DNA of 64,000 bases from Kiloniellaceae bacterium (GCA_021776115.1 JAJFGN010000042.1:79000-142999), one strand, 5' to 3'; shown: positions 31,655 to 42,322, counted from the stretch's first letter. The notes: generated by a model not told the origin, from the sequence alone. Numbers and translations: made by a program.

Positions 31655-32386
31655 ATGGCCGGTACGCCGAGATATAAAAGGGTCCTGCTGAAGATTTCCG
31701 GCGAGGCCCTCATGGGCGGTCGCGACTACGGCTTGGATCCAGATACTGTCAACCGCATCGCAGAGGACGTCAGGGACGTCCTATTCAAAGGCGTCGAGGT
31801 TTGCATCGTCGTTGGGGGGGGTAATATTTTTCGCGGCATATCCGGCGCGGCGGCGGGGATGGAGCGGGCGACCGCCGACTACATGGGCATGCTGGCGACG
31901 GTGATTAACTCGCTGGCCCTGCAAGGCGCGCTGGAAAAGCTGGACGTCAACACGCGCGTTCTCTCGGCCATACCGATGGCCACCGTGGCGGAGCCCTATA
32001 TCCGGCGCCGCGCGGTACGCCATATGGAAAAGGGCCGGGTCGTCATCTTTGCCGCCGGAACCGGAAATCCCTTCTTTACCACGGACACGGCGGCGGCTCT
32101 GCGCGCCTCGGAGATGGGCTGCGCCGCCTTGTTGAAGGGCACCAAGGTCGACGGCGTATACGATGCCGACCCGGTCAAGAACCCCAAAGCCAAACGCTTC
32201 GAGCGGCTGAGCTACCGGGACGTCCTGACCCAGGACCTAGGGGTCATGGATCATGCCGCTATCTCCTTAGCGCGTGAAAATTGCATTCCAATTCTGGTAT
32301 TCTCGATCTACGAATCTGGAGCCTTTGCCGAGATTCTAAGCGGCGGCGGCCAGTATACGGAAGTATCCGACGAAGGCGTGACGTGA
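31655..32386 (+). CDS. pyrH: UMP kinase
   Basis: Hexameric bacterial UMP kinase (243 residues, amino-acid-kinase fold) that makes UDP. The motifs [28 protein letters not shown] and [17 protein letters not shown] are present. AGGAAA provides the ribosome-binding site. Confidence 0.98.
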   Translation: MAGTPRYKRVLLKISGEALMGGRDYGLDPDTVNRIAEDVRDVLFKGVEVCIVVGGGNIFRGISGAAAGMERATADYMGMLATVINSLALQGALEKLDVNTRVLSAIPMATVAEPYIRRRAVRHMEKGRVVIFAAGTGNPFFTTDTAAALRASEMGCAALLKGTKVDGVYDADPVKNPKAKRFERLSYRDVLTQDLGVMDHAAISLARENCIPILVFSIYESGAFAEILSGGGQYTEVSDEGVT

Positions 32387-32399
32387 CGAGGAGCGAATC

Positions 32400-32957
32400 G
32401 TGACTGATCCCGATCTAAGCGATATCACCCGGCGCATGGACGGCGCACAGGAGGCCCTGCGGCGCGAGTTCGCCGGTCTGCGCACGGGGCGCGCCTCAGC
32501 GGCCTTGCTCGAACCGGTGACGGTCGATGCTTACGGCGCGGCCATGCCCCTGAGCCAGGTGAGCTCCATAAGCGTCCCAGAGCCCCGCATGGTCACGGTT
32601 CAGGTTTGGGACCGCTCACTTGTCGGCGCGGTTGAGAAGGCGATCCGGAGCGCCGGGCTGGGCTTGAATCCAGCAGTGGACGGTCAGCTCATACGCGTTC
32701 CCATTCCGGCCCTCTCCGAAGAGCGGCGGGTCGAACTTACTCGGGTGGCGGCGAAATATGCCGAACAGGCCCGGGTGGCCGTGCGTAACGTGCGACGCGA
32801 CGGCATGGAAATGCTGAAGAAAATGGAAAAAGACAACGATATCTCCAAAGACGAACATCACCTCTGGTCGGAAGAAATTCAAACTCTGACCGACGATCAC
32901 ATCAAGGAAATCGATGCCGCCTTGGTGCAAAAAGACGAAGAGATCCTCCAGGTCTAA
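32400..32957 (+). CDS. frr: Ribosome recycling factor
   Basis: Splits post-termination ribosomes together with EF-G. It is 185 residues, the normal length, with the three-helix-bundle domain and conserved [19 protein letters not shown] and [14 protein letters not shown] segments. Start GTG at 32400, preceded by GAGGAG; 13 nt after pyrH. Confidence 0.97.
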   Translation: MTDPDLSDITRRMDGAQEALRREFAGLRTGRASAALLEPVTVDAYGAAMPLSQVSSISVPEPRMVTVQVWDRSLVGAVEKAIRSAGLGLNPAVDGQLIRVPIPALSEERRVELTRVAAKYAEQARVAVRNVRRDGMEMLKKMEKDNDISKDEHHLWSEEIQTLTDDHIKEIDAALVQKDEEILQV

Positions 32958-32961
32958 CGAG

Positions 32962-33699
32962 ATGAACGTAGTTCCGTCGGAATTGGGCGACCCGGTCCCG
33001 GTCCACGTCGCCATCATCATGGACGGTAACGGGCGTTGGGCTAAGGCGCGCGGACTTCCGCGTACGGCCGGCCATCGGGCCGGAGCACAGTCCGTTCGCC
33101 GCACGGTTGCGGCGGCCATCGAACTCGGGATCTCTTATTTGACTCTCTACGGATTTTCTTCGGAGAACTGGAAGCGCCCCCTGGCCGAAGTCGATGAGCT
33201 CATGGGGCTCCTTCGCCGCCACCTGCAAGGCGAGATCGCGGAATTCCACAAGGAGCGCATTCGCCTACGCGTGATCGGCGATCGTGAGCGTTTACCAAAG
33301 GACATTGCGCGGCTGATCACAGAGGCTGAGTCGAGTACGGCGGGAGGTACCCGTCTGAACCTAACCATGGCGATTAGTTATGGTGGGCGCCAGGATATCG
33401 TCTCCGCCGCGCGCCATCTGGCGATGGAGGCCGCGGCCGGGCGCTTGGAGCCGGAGGTGATTGACGAAGAATTGTTCAATGCTTCGCTTTTAACCAATGG
33501 GATCCCGGATCCCGACTTGGTAATCCGCACCAGCGGCGAACAGCGCATCAGTAACTTCCTCCTGTGGCAGTCCGCCTACAGCGAATTCGTATTCGCTAAG
33601 AAACACTGGCCCGATTTCGGAAAAGACGATCTAGCAGATGCAATCAAGGAGTTCCGGCTGCGCGACCGGAGATACGGTGCGGCAGCCGGCTCCGGATAA
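32962..33699 (+). CDS. uppS: Undecaprenyl diphosphate synthase
   Basis: Cis-prenyltransferase (245 residues) that makes the C55 lipid carrier for peptidoglycan and polysaccharide synthesis. The catalytic Asp21 lies in IIMDGNGRWAKARG; the LYGFSSENWKRP and RTSGEQRISNFLLWQSAYSEF blocks are intact. ATG 32962 is used because it gives the family N-terminus 4 nt after frr. The 3' end overlaps cdsA by 23 nt. Confidence 0.97.
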   Translation: MNVVPSELGDPVPVHVAIIMDGNGRWAKARGLPRTAGHRAGAQSVRRTVAAAIELGISYLTLYGFSSENWKRPLAEVDELMGLLRRHLQGEIAEFHKERIRLRVIGDRERLPKDIARLITEAESSTAGGTRLNLTMAISYGGRQDIVSAARHLAMEAAAGRLEPEVIDEELFNASLLTNGIPDPDLVIRTSGEQRISNFLLWQSAYSEFVFAKKHWPDFGKDDLADAIKEFRLRDRRYGAAAGSG

Positions 33700-34510
33700 A
33701 TGGTCTGGACTTGGCCTCAGGGTCTTGACGGCGACGTTATTGGCGCCCCTGCTCCTGCTCGCGGTCTACGCTGGCCCACCCTATAGCGATGCCTTATTTG
33801 CCGTCGCTGGTGGCGCCGCGGCTTGGGAGTGGGTGCGTCTGTGTCAGAGCCAAAGCCTGGACCATGGCGGGTCGTGGGACTGGGCGGCCGGCTTGGCTGC
33901 TGCCAGTGTTTCCCTCAGCTTGTTTGCCGCGGCGGTGGGTCTGCTCGACGCGGCCTTGTGGCTGACCGCGGCGGGAGCCATGGCGGTTCTACTCTGGGTC
34001 GCGCGCAGCGGCCGGGAAGGCGATAGCGCTTGGTCGGCTCTTGGTGTCGTGTATATCGCATCCGCCTTTCTCTCCTTTCAGTGGCTTCTCGGCCAACCCG
34101 AAGACGGCATTTGGGCCGCCTTCTGGCTTATAATTCTGGTTTGGGGCACGGATGTCGGCGCCTATTTCGCGGGGCGCGCGATTGGCGGTCCGAAACTGAT
34201 GCCAACAGTCAGCCCGAAGAAGACCTGGGCCGGCCTCGCCGGCGGCATGATAGTCGCGGCGGGCGTCAGTGCCGGCGCCGCCTGGCTCGGGGATGGAGGT
34301 GCTCTGCGGCTGGCCGCAGCTGGTGCCGCGCTCGCGATCGTCGCACAACTGGGCGATCTCCTTGAATCGGGCCTGAAGCGACGGGTTGGCGCCAAGGATT
34401 CGGGCAACCTGATCCCCGGCCATGGTGGAATTCTGGACCGGATTGACGGGTTCCTGGCGGTATCTTTGGTGTATGGTGGAATTCGAATGATGGCGGGGGA
34501 TTCGGTTTAA
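33677..34510 (+). CDS. cdsA: Phosphatidate cytidylyltransferase
   Basis: Integral membrane enzyme making CDP-diacylglycerol, the precursor of all phospholipids. It is 277 residues and mostly transmembrane helices, with the C-terminal signature GLKRRVGAKDSGNLIPGHGG followed by DRIDGF. GTG at 33677 is chosen as start because GGAG (33668-33671) lies 5 nt upstream and only a short cytoplasmic segment precedes the first helix; longer in-frame readings run further into uppS. Confidence 0.92.
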   Translation: MRQPAPDKWSGLGLRVLTATLLAPLLLLAVYAGPPYSDALFAVAGGAAAWEWVRLCQSQSLDHGGSWDWAAGLAAASVSLSLFAAAVGLLDAALWLTAAGAMAVLLWVARSGREGDSAWSALGVVYIASAFLSFQWLLGQPEDGIWAAFWLIILVWGTDVGAYFAGRAIGGPKLMPTVSPKKTWAGLAGGMIVAAGVSAGAAWLGDGGALRLAAAGAALAIVAQLGDLLESGLKRRVGAKDSGNLIPGHGGILDRIDGFLAVSLVYGGIRMMAGDSV

Positions 34511-34512
34511 GC

Positions 34513-35697
34513 ATGGATGTTGCATCTCCAAGGACGATAACCGATCTGGCGCCGCGGCGAGTCAGTATTTTGGGCTCAACCGGCTCCGTCGGCTGCAATA
34601 CCCTGGATCTGATCGAAAGGCAGCCCGAGGCCTTCGAGGTCGAGGCGCTTACCGCGCACAGCAACGTGGGACGTCTTGCTGCCCAGGCCCGCCGCGTCGG
34701 CGCTAAAGTTGCAGTCGTCGCCGACGATGCCTGTTACGGGGAGCTTAAGGACGCTTTGGCGGGTAGCGGCGTGCAAGCGGCCGCCGGTTTGGAAGCGGTG
34801 GTGGAGGCCGCCCAGCGCCCGGCGGAATGGGTCATGGCGGCAATTGTCGGTGCAGCCGGCCTTGCTTCTACCATGGCGGCCGTGCGCCGTGGCGCCGTGG
34901 TAGCGCTGGCCAATAAGGAAACCCTGGTATGTGCGGGTGGCCTCATGACGGCCGAGGTGGCGCGTTGCGGTGCGACGCTCCTGCCGGTGGATTCGGAGCA
35001 CAATGCCATCTTCCAGGTCCTGGATTACGACCAGCTTGAATCGGTGGATCGAATCATACTCACAGCCTCGGGCGGGCCGTTTCGGGAGATGTCGCGCGAG
35101 GACATGGCCAAGGTCACGCCTGAACAAGCCGTGGCACACCCGAATTGGGATATGGGGGCCAAGATTTCGGTCGATTCCGCGACCATGATGAATAAGGGCC
35201 TGGAACTTATCGAGGCACACCACCTGTTTGGCCTGGCGGAAGAGCAGATCGATATCCTAGTCCATCCACAGTCTGTTGTTCATTCGATGGTCGCCTATGT
35301 CGATGGATCGGTTCTGGCGCAGATGGGCCAGCCGGATATGCGCACACCGATCGCCTACACGCTGGCGTGGCCAAAGCGTATGTCGGCGCCGGTTGAACGC
35401 CTGGACCTAGCGAAGATCGGCCAACTCACCTTCAAAGCTCCCGACTCCGAGCGCTTTCGCGCCTTGGCCATTGCGCGGCAAGCCTTGCAGAGTGGCGGTA
35501 CGGCCCCAACTATTATGAATGCGGCGAACGAAATAGCCGTGCAGAGTTTCTTGGACGGCAGAATTGGGTTCTTGCGTATCGCCGCGATCGTCGAGGAGAC
35601 ATTGTCGCGACTTCCCACAGGCGCGCTGCAGCGCCTGGAGGATGTTCACGCGATCGACCGCGAGGCCCGGCATATCGCCAGCGCGTTGGCGTGCTGA
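34513..35697 (+). CDS. dxr: 1-deoxy-D-xylulose 5-phosphate reductoisomerase
   Basis: Second step of the MEP isoprenoid pathway (394 residues). The NADPH-binding motif GSTGSVGCNTLDLI is near residue 20, metal ligands lie in LPVDSEHNAIFQ, and the substrate loop is in KISVDSATMMNKGLELIEAHHLFG. It starts 2 nt after cdsA and feeds precursors to the nearby uppS pathway. Confidence 0.98.
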   Translation: MDVASPRTITDLAPRRVSILGSTGSVGCNTLDLIERQPEAFEVEALTAHSNVGRLAAQARRVGAKVAVVADDACYGELKDALAGSGVQAAAGLEAVVEAAQRPAEWVMAAIVGAAGLASTMAAVRRGAVVALANKETLVCAGGLMTAEVARCGATLLPVDSEHNAIFQVLDYDQLESVDRIILTASGGPFREMSREDMAKVTPEQAVAHPNWDMGAKISVDSATMMNKGLELIEAHHLFGLAEEQIDILVHPQSVVHSMVAYVDGSVLAQMGQPDMRTPIAYTLAWPKRMSAPVERLDLAKIGQLTFKAPDSERFRALAIARQALQSGGTAPTIMNAANEIAVQSFLDGRIGFLRIAAIVEETLSRLPTGALQRLEDVHAIDREARHIASALAC

Positions 35698-35859
35698 CGC
35701 GTTAAGAAAATCCTTCAAACGATTGAATAGTATGCGCTTGTTTGAGGATCTGTATCCACCGAACAAGCTGCCTTGAGGCTTGTTCCTCCAGGAGCAATGC
35801 GGGTAGAGTGTGGGCCGCTCGAATCGGCCCCGCAGTATCCGCCCAAAAGTGAATAAACG
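35698..35859 (+). other. dxr-rseP intergenic region with two hairpins
   Basis: Hairpin 1 is a perfect 8-bp stem GAACAAGC (35761-35768) / GCTTGTTC (35778-35785) with a 9-nt loop. Hairpin 2 is GGGCCG (35812-35817) / CGGCCC (35825-35830) with a 7-nt loop. Neither is followed by a T-run. No clear promoter was seen. Confidence 0.45.
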
Positions 35860-36993
35860 ATGGAAATGATTAACGATTTTCTTGGGGTAATCGTACCTTT
35901 CCTGATCGTCTTGACGGTCCTGGTCTTCGTTCACGAGATGGGGCACTTCCTCGTCGCGCGCTGGAACGGCGTCCGGGTCGAAGTCTTTTCGATCGGCTTC
36001 GGGCGCGAGATTTTCGGTTGGACGGATAAAACCCAGACCCGTTGGAAATTTAGCCTTATCCCCTTGGGCGGTTACGTGAAGATGTTCGGCGATGCCAATG
36101 CGGCGAGCCAGCCCGATGGCTCGGTGGAAAAATTGAGCCCGGAGGAACGCGCGGTCGCGTTCCCCAGCCAGTCTTTGTCGGCGCGGACTTGGATCGTCGC
36201 CGCCGGACCTTTGGCTAACTTTCTGTTCGCTATCGTTCTCCTGGCGGGACTCTTCGCAACCGTTGGGCAGCCGTTCACGCCGCCGGTGGTTGGACAGGTC
36301 GTGGCCGGCAGCGCTGCGGAAGAGGCAGGTATCCAACCCGGGGACCGTATCGTCAGCCTGGAAGGCTCGGCTATCGAGCGTTTTGAAGACGTTCAACGGA
36401 TAATCCGGCCGAGCGCAGGCCAGTCGCTCGCGATCGAAGTTTTGCGCGATGGCGAGCGGATTGCCTTGGTCGGCACGCCAAAAGCGAGCGAGCAGACGGA
36501 CAGTTTCGGGAATACTCAAGTCATCGGCCTCTTGGGCGTGACGCGCAGCGGTGTCGACTATGCCCGCCACGATCCTTTAACCGCGGTTTGGCGCGCCGGG
36601 GTCGAGACCTGGGACCTGACCATTGGCACCTTGGACGCCGTAGGGCAGATTATCGTTGGCAAGCGTGGGGCCGAAGAGTTAGGCGGTCCGATCCGGATTG
36701 CGCAGATGTCGGGAACCATGGCGGCGTCGGGCCTGGTTCCGGTCATTTGGTTTATGGCCGTTCTTTCGATTAATCTGGGGTTGATCAATCTGTTTCCGAT
36801 CCCGATGCTGGATGGAGGGCACTTGCTCTTCTATGGCATCGAGGCGGTGCGCGGGCGGCCGTTAGGCGAACGGGCGCAAGAGTACGGCTTTCGGATTGGG
36901 CTGGCGCTCGTGCTCAGCCTGATGGTTTTTGTTACCTTTAACGACTTGGCAAATCTAGAGGTTTTCGATTTCATAAGAAACTTGGTCTCCTAG
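35860..36993 (+). CDS. rseP: Site-2 intramembrane zinc protease RseP
   Basis: Intramembrane metalloprotease (377 residues) that cleaves anti-sigma factors and leftover signal peptides. The active-site HExxH is at 25-29 (VHEMGHF) in the first helix and the third zinc ligand lies in NLFPIPMLDGG near the C-terminus; a PDZ domain spans about 125-215. The length fits the family. The ribosome-binding site is weak, and a second in-frame ATG lies two codons downstream. The neighbours dxr and bamA give the classic envelope-gene order. Confidence 0.95.
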   Translation: MEMINDFLGVIVPFLIVLTVLVFVHEMGHFLVARWNGVRVEVFSIGFGREIFGWTDKTQTRWKFSLIPLGGYVKMFGDANAASQPDGSVEKLSPEERAVAFPSQSLSARTWIVAAGPLANFLFAIVLLAGLFATVGQPFTPPVVGQVVAGSAAEEAGIQPGDRIVSLEGSAIERFEDVQRIIRPSAGQSLAIEVLRDGERIALVGTPKASEQTDSFGNTQVIGLLGVTRSGVDYARHDPLTAVWRAGVETWDLTIGTLDAVGQIIVGKRGAEELGGPIRIAQMSGTMAASGLVPVIWFMAVLSINLGLINLFPIPMLDGGHLLFYGIEAVRGRPLGERAQEYGFRIGLALVLSLMVFVTFNDLANLEVFDFIRNLVS

Positions 36994-37132
36994 CCGTAAA
37001 GGGGGCGTCATGGCCGATGGTGGTTAGGCGAGCCTGGGACGGCGCGGCGGGTTTTTATCGCCGGTGACCGGAATTTTGGGTGGTTTTGCGGATCGGTTGC
37101 GTTGGGGCGCAGCCTTTGGGGGGTGCGTTTAG

Positions 37133-39421
37133 GTGTCTTGGGGACGGCCTTGGGTTTTTCGTGTTGCGTTTATTTGCCTTGCCCTTGGGCTGGGGAGTCT
37201 TGACACCGCTTTGGCTCAGACAGCGAGCGGTCTCGCGATTGTCCGTGAGATCCGGGTCGAGGGAACGCAGCGAATAGAGCCGGAAACTGTTCGATCTTAC
37301 ATGAGGGTGAATCCGGGCGACCGTTTCGACCCGGCGCGCCTGGATCGCTCGCTCAAAAATCTTTACAGTTCCGGACTGTTCGCGGACGTCACTTTGCGCC
37401 AAGAAGGCGAAACCCTGGTTGTGTCCGTCGTGGAAAACCCCATTGTCAACCGGATCGCTTTCGAGGGTAATGATAAGCTCGAAGACGATACCTTATCGTC
37501 AGAGATTACCTTACGGCCGCGCGTCGTATTTACCCGAACCAAAGTGCAAAGCGACGTTCAGCGCCTCCTAGAAATCTACCGGCGCTCAGGACGATATGCA
37601 GCGACGGTCGAGCCAAAGGTTATTCAGCTCTCGCAAAATCGCGTGGACCTGGTATTCGAGGTTAAGGAAGGGCCGCAAACCACTATCGAAGCCATCAATT
37701 TTATTGGCAACCGGCGCTTCTCGGATTCCTCCCTTCGGGACGAGGTTACGACAAGCGAGTCCGGAATTTTCAGCTTTCTAAGCACGACCGATACCTATGA
37801 TCCGGACCGCCTCGCTTTTGACCGCGAGTTGCTCCGCCGCTTTTACCTGGATGAAGGCTACGCTGACTTTCGGGTGGTGTCCGTCTTGGCTGAATTGCTG
37901 CCGAATCGCGAAGGTTTCATCGTGACATTTACGGTGGAAGAGGGTGAACGTCAGAAGTTTGGCCGTATCGACATCGTGACGACCCTGCCCAATCTCGACC
38001 CTGAAACCTTGCGTGAGCATGTCGTTCCGGAAGAAGGCGAATGGTATAACGCAAAACAGGTGGAAAACACCGTCCAGGCCCTAACCGACGCCGTCGGGAA
38101 CTTGGGATACGCCTTTGTCGAAATTCGGCCCAAATTGAGTCGGGATCGGGAAAATCGGATAATCCACACGACGTTTAACATACAAGAAGGACCGAAAGTC
38201 TATGTGGAACGCATCGATATCGAAGGGAATGTACGCACCCTCGACCGCGTGATTCGGCGCGAGTTCCGGTTGGTCGAAGGAGACGCGTTCAATACCGCCA
38301 AGCAACGGCGGTCAAGGCAACGGATCCAAAACCTGGGGTATTTCCGGACTGTCAAGATTGAATCCGAGCCTGGAAGCGCCCCTGACCGGGCCGTCATCAA
38401 GGCAGAAGTCGAGGAACAGTCGACCGGCGACCTGACCTTCGGGGTCGGGTTTTCGACCAGCGCCGGCGTTCTGGGCAATGTCGGGCTGCGCGAACGGAAT
38501 TTCCTGGGCCGTGGCCAGGACGTTCGTCTGAGCACGACCCTGTCAAGCGAGCAAACCGCCTTCAATTTTGGCTTCACCGAGCCGTATTTTCTTGGCCGCA
38601 ACGTCGCGGCCGGGGTCGATTTGTTTCGGATCGAAAACGATTCGGACCGGCAAACATTCGACACGGTGCGCAACGGCGGGTCGCTACGCGCCGGATTTTC
38701 CTGGCGGGAGCGCATACGTCAGACGGTTCGATATACACTTGAGGATCAGGAGATCACAAACGTCGACAGCGATGCTTCGTTGCTCGTCAAAAGTGAGGAA
38801 GGGCGCTTTCTGGAATCGACGATCGGGCATGAATTGGCCTTCGATCGGCGCGACAGCCGCTTCGACCCTCACGAGGGCTTTGTCGTACGCTTACGAAACG
38901 ACGTTGCCGGGTTGGGCGGTGACGTCCGCTTCTTAAAATCCACCTTGGGTGGCGGGTACTACTATCCCGTGGCAGAGGATTTGACCCTCGCCGTCAAGGG
39001 AGAAATTGGCAATATCATTGGGTTAGGAGAAGATACGCGAATTAGCGACCGCTTTTTCATCGGCGGGCAGAATTGCCGTGGTTTCCAATTCGCAGGTGTG
39101 GGGCCGCGCGATCGCGTGACCGAGGATGCCTTAGGTGGTAAGAACTTCTATACCGGGACGGTGGAATTCAGTTTTCCCCTTGGTTTGCCTGACGAGTTTG
39201 CGATCCGTGGACGTTTGTTTAGCGACATTTGCTCGGCATGGGATCTGGATCGCGCCAATGCGGATACTATCGATGAGTCCACTCCCAGGGCCTCGGTCGG
39301 AGCCGGCCTAACGTGGCGCTCTCCGTTCGGGCCAATAGTCATCGATGTCGGTTTTGCCGTGAACAAGGAAGATTTTGACGAGACGGAGCTTCTGAACTTC
39401 AGCTTCGGAACGCAATTCTAG
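37133..39421 (+). CDS. bamA: Outer membrane protein assembly factor BamA
   Basis: Central component of the BAM complex, which inserts beta-barrel proteins into the outer membrane. It is 762 residues: signal peptide (cleavage after TALA, about residue 28), five POTRA repeats to about 420, then an Omp85 barrel ending in an aromatic residue (SFGTQF), the barrel targeting signal. GTG 37133 is used because the signal peptide begins there; no in-frame ATG lies close by. Confidence 0.96.
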   Translation: MSWGRPWVFRVAFICLALGLGSLDTALAQTASGLAIVREIRVEGTQRIEPETVRSYMRVNPGDRFDPARLDRSLKNLYSSGLFADVTLRQEGETLVVSVVENPIVNRIAFEGNDKLEDDTLSSEITLRPRVVFTRTKVQSDVQRLLEIYRRSGRYAATVEPKVIQLSQNRVDLVFEVKEGPQTTIEAINFIGNRRFSDSSLRDEVTTSESGIFSFLSTTDTYDPDRLAFDRELLRRFYLDEGYADFRVVSVLAELLPNREGFIVTFTVEEGERQKFGRIDIVTTLPNLDPETLREHVVPEEGEWYNAKQVENTVQALTDAVGNLGYAFVEIRPKLSRDRENRIIHTTFNIQEGPKVYVERIDIEGNVRTLDRVIRREFRLVEGDAFNTAKQRRSRQRIQNLGYFRTVKIESEPGSAPDRAVIKAEVEEQSTGDLTFGVGFSTSAGVLGNVGLRERNFLGRGQDVRLSTTLSSEQTAFNFGFTEPYFLGRNVAAGVDLFRIENDSDRQTFDTVRNGGSLRAGFSWRERIRQTVRYTLEDQEITNVDSDASLLVKSEEGRFLESTIGHELAFDRRDSRFDPHEGFVVRLRNDVAGLGGDVRFLKSTLGGGYYYPVAEDLTLAVKGEIGNIIGLGEDTRISDRFFIGGQNCRGFQFAGVGPRDRVTEDALGGKNFYTGTVEFSFPLGLPDEFAIRGRLFSDICSAWDLDRANADTIDESTPRASVGAGLTWRSPFGPIVIDVGFAVNKEDFDETELLNFSFGTQF

Positions 39422-39426
39422 GACAC

Positions 39427-40017
39427 ATGAAAACTACTGATCATTTAGCGCGCACGGGCCGCTTAGCAGTGACCGGATCGGCACTGCTTGTGGCCATGGC
39501 CTTGCAGATCCTTTTGCCTTCTGCCGCCGAGGCCCAATCAAGCTCCGCGCCAAAATTCGCCATCATCGACGTACAAGGTGTCCTGCGCCAGTCGACGGCT
39601 ATGAAGAGCTTGAACCAAGAGATTGAAAAGCTTCGCAATGCCTACCAGACGGAACTTCGCAAGGAGGAGGAAGCTCTGCGTGCCGCCGACCAAGAGTTGG
39701 CGCGGCAACGCACTATCCTTTCCGCCGAAGTGTTTGCTCAAAAACGGCAGGAATTGGAGCAGCGGGTCGCAACGCTCCAGCGGGAAGTGCAGGAGCGAAA
39801 ACGCTCTCTCGACCGCGGTTTCTCTAGCGGTTTAACCCGGGTTCAAGCTGAGATAGCCAAGATAGCCAAGGGGATAGCGGAAGAAATGGGGCTCGACCTC
39901 ATTTTCTCCAAGGCGACAGTCGTCATCGTAAAGCCAGAATTTGAGATCACGGGCGAGATATCGAAGCGCTTGAACCAGCGTCTGCCAGCGGTTTCGGTCG
40001 AGCTCCCTAAACAATAG
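39427..40017 (+). CDS. skp: Periplasmic chaperone Skp (OmpH family)
   Basis: Periplasmic holdase for unfolded outer-membrane proteins (196 residues). The signal peptide is cleaved after AEA at residue 36, followed by [13 protein letters not shown] and a long charged coiled coil (about 60-135) that forms the tentacles of the trimer. It starts 5 nt after bamA, whose clients it delivers. Confidence 0.9.
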   Translation: MKTTDHLARTGRLAVTGSALLVAMALQILLPSAAEAQSSSAPKFAIIDVQGVLRQSTAMKSLNQEIEKLRNAYQTELRKEEEALRAADQELARQRTILSAEVFAQKRQELEQRVATLQREVQERKRSLDRGFSSGLTRVQAEIAKIAKGIAEEMGLDLIFSKATVVIVKPEFEITGEISKRLNQRLPAVSVELPKQ

Positions 40018-40027
40018 GCGGTGGATC

Positions 40028-41059
40028 GTGGCTGACCCCCGGTTCTTTACGCGCGCGGGCCCTTTCCGCCTTTGCGAACTCGCGGAAATGGCTGAGGCTG
40101 AACTCTCGGCAGGGGCGGATCCGGATGCCGAAATTAGCGATGTCGCACCGCTCGATTCCGCGGAGCGCCATCAGGTCAGTTTCCTGGATAATCGGCGCTA
40201 TCTGGACGCCTTTGCAAAAAGCCGGGCCGGGGCCTGTGTGGCGATGCCCGAACACGCGGATCGGGCGCCCGATGGCATGGCCTTGCTGATTACCGACAAA
40301 CCCTACCGCGGTTACGCCCGAATCGCCACCAGCCTCTATCCTGAAGCGCCGGTTGTAGAGGGCCGCCATAAGAGCGCCGATGTGGACCCGACCGCGGTTG
40401 TGGGACCGGGGACCAGTATCGGTCCGGGGGTCACGATAGGCGCGGCGGCGGAAATAGGCGGAAACTGCCAGATCGGGCCCAACGCGGTGATCGGTGACGG
40501 TGTCGTCGTTGGGGATGGAACCCGTATCGGGCCGAACGTATCGCTGTCCCACTGCATTATCGGTCGCGGCTGCCAAATCCACGCCGGTGTGTGCGTCGGA
40601 AATCGCGGATTTGGATTTGCCATGGACCCGGAGGGGTTTTTGGATGTGCCACAGCTCGGCCGCGTCCTCGTCGAAGACGGTGTCGAAATCGGCGCTAACA
40701 GCACAATAGACCGTGGCGCCGGACCGGATACGATCATTGGCGCCGGATGTAAGATCGATAATCTGGTTCAGATCGGACATAACGTGCAACTAGGGCGAGG
40801 TTGCGTTCTGGTCTCGCAGTCGGGCATCGCGGGAAGTACGAAACTGGAGGACTTTGTCGTGGTCGCGGCTCAAGCGGGCGTGACGGGTCACTTGACCATC
40901 GGTCGGGGGGCGCAGCTTGCCGCCCAGAGCGGTGTTATGCGCGACGTGCCGGCTGGTCAGAGCGTCTGCGGCAGCCCGGCCATGCCGATACGCGAATTCA
41001 TGCGGCTTGCGAGCTCTTGGAGACGTCAGGTCAAGGCAAAGGACAAGCCCAATGAATGA
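40028..41059 (+). CDS. lpxD: UDP-3-O-(3-hydroxyacyl)glucosamine N-acyltransferase
   Basis: Third acylation step in lipid A synthesis (343 residues). The N-terminal uridine-binding domain is followed by a left-handed beta-helix of hexapeptide repeats and a C-terminal helix. The catalytic His lies in the region [17 protein letters not shown]. Start GTG at 40028. It overlaps fabZ by 8 nt in the standard lpxD-fabZ-lpxA order. Confidence 0.97.
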   Translation: MADPRFFTRAGPFRLCELAEMAEAELSAGADPDAEISDVAPLDSAERHQVSFLDNRRYLDAFAKSRAGACVAMPEHADRAPDGMALLITDKPYRGYARIATSLYPEAPVVEGRHKSADVDPTAVVGPGTSIGPGVTIGAAAEIGGNCQIGPNAVIGDGVVVGDGTRIGPNVSLSHCIIGRGCQIHAGVCVGNRGFGFAMDPEGFLDVPQLGRVLVEDGVEIGANSTIDRGAGPDTIIGAGCKIDNLVQIGHNVQLGRGCVLVSQSGIAGSTKLEDFVVVAAQAGVTGHLTIGRGAQLAAQSGVMRDVPAGQSVCGSPAMPIREFMRLASSWRRQVKAKDKPNE

Positions 41060-41522
41060 ACAGACAGCCGTGACGGAAGTCGTCGAAGCGTTAGATATCA
41101 TGGGAATCATGAAATTGATTCCGCATCGTTATCCGTTCCTGATGATCGACCGGGTTGTCGATATCGCTCTCGACCAAAGTGCTGTCGGCATCAAGAACGT
41201 ATCGATCAACGAAAACTATTTTCAGGGACACTTTCCCCGTCAGCCGGTTATGCCGGGCGTGCTGATTATCGAGGCGATGGCGCAGACGGCGGCTGTACTT
41301 GTGGTGCGGACCCTGGCGGGGGAGGCGGATGGTAAGCTGGTCTACTTCATGACCGTTGACGAGGGCCGCTTCCGCCGGCCGGTGGTTCCCGGCGATCAAC
41401 TGCACATCCATGTCAGCAAGATTCGAAATCGCCGCAACGTCTGGAAATTTCGGGGTCAGGCAAAGGTCGACGGTGGGTTGGTCGCCGAGGCCGTGTTTTC
41501 GGCCATGATCATGGACGATTGA
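41052..41522 (+). CDS. fabZ: 3-hydroxyacyl-[acyl-carrier-protein] dehydratase FabZ
   Basis: Dehydratase of fatty acid elongation, competing with LpxA/LpxD for 3-hydroxyacyl-ACP. It is 156 residues of the hot-dog fold with catalytic His60 (FQGHFP) and Glu74 (IIEAMAQ), and [11 protein letters not shown] near the N-terminus. ATG 41052 lies within the end of lpxD. Confidence 0.97.
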   Translation: MNEQTAVTEVVEALDIMGIMKLIPHRYPFLMIDRVVDIALDQSAVGIKNVSINENYFQGHFPRQPVMPGVLIIEAMAQTAAVLVVRTLAGEADGKLVYFMTVDEGRFRRPVVPGDQLHIHVSKIRNRRNVWKFRGQAKVDGGLVAEAVFSAMIMDD

Positions 41523-42322
41523 TGGCGCAGCGGCACCCCACGGCAATTGTCGCGGACGGCGCCAAGCTTGGGGCCGGCGTCGAGATTGGCCCCTATTGCG
41601 TGATTGGCGGCGAGGTCGAACTTAGCGACGGTGTTGTACTGCACAGCCATGTTGTGGTGGCGGGGCACACCCGGATCGGGCCACGCACGCAGGTGTTTCC
41701 CTTCGCCTCTCTCGGCCACAGGCCGCAGGACCTGAAATATGGCGGCGAGACCTCGGAACTCGTCATCGGCGCGGACAACATGATCCGCGAACATGTCACC
41801 ATGAACCCGGGGACCGAGGGTGGTGGCCTCCTGACCAAGGTTGGCGATCACTGCCTATTTATGATGGGCGCACACGTTGCGCACGATTGCACGGTTGGAA
41901 ACCGCGTCATCCTCGCGAACAACGCGACTCTGGCTGGACATGTGGTGGTTGAAGACGACGCAATTGTGGGCGGCTTGTCCGCAATTCATCAATTCGTGCG
42001 CATCGGGCGCGGGGCGATGATCGGTGGCATGTCGGGCATCGAGCACGATGTCATTCCCTATGGATTGGCCATGGGAGAGCGGGCCAGTCTCCAAGGTCTG
42101 AACATTGTCGGCCTAAAGCGGCACGGATTTGAGCGTGCGCAAATCAGAGACTTGAACGAGGCCTATAACTTCTTGTTCAGCGATGACGACACCATGGCCG
42201 AGCGAGTCGAACGCCTCGCAAAGGAGCGGGGCAAGGTCAAAGGGGTCGACGATATCCTCTCCTTCATTCAAACCGGCTCATCGCGCGCCCTCTGCCGGCC
42301 TAAGGCGGGCAATGGCGGATAA
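41522..42322 (+). CDS. lpxA: UDP-N-acetylglucosamine acyltransferase
   Basis: First step of lipid A synthesis (266 residues). Hexapeptide-repeat beta-helix with the catalytic His in MMGAHVAHDCTVGN and the conserved NIVGLKRHGF segment before the C-terminal helices. The ATG overlaps the fabZ stop; a TTG one codon upstream is less likely. Its 3' end overlaps lpxI by 11 nt. Confidence 0.97.
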   Translation: MAQRHPTAIVADGAKLGAGVEIGPYCVIGGEVELSDGVVLHSHVVVAGHTRIGPRTQVFPFASLGHRPQDLKYGGETSELVIGADNMIREHVTMNPGTEGGGLLTKVGDHCLFMMGAHVAHDCTVGNRVILANNATLAGHVVVEDDAIVGGLSAIHQFVRIGRGAMIGGMSGIEHDVIPYGLAMGERASLQGLNIVGLKRHGFERAQIRDLNEAYNFLFSDDDTMAERVERLAKERGKVKGVDDILSFIQTGSSRALCRPKAGNGG

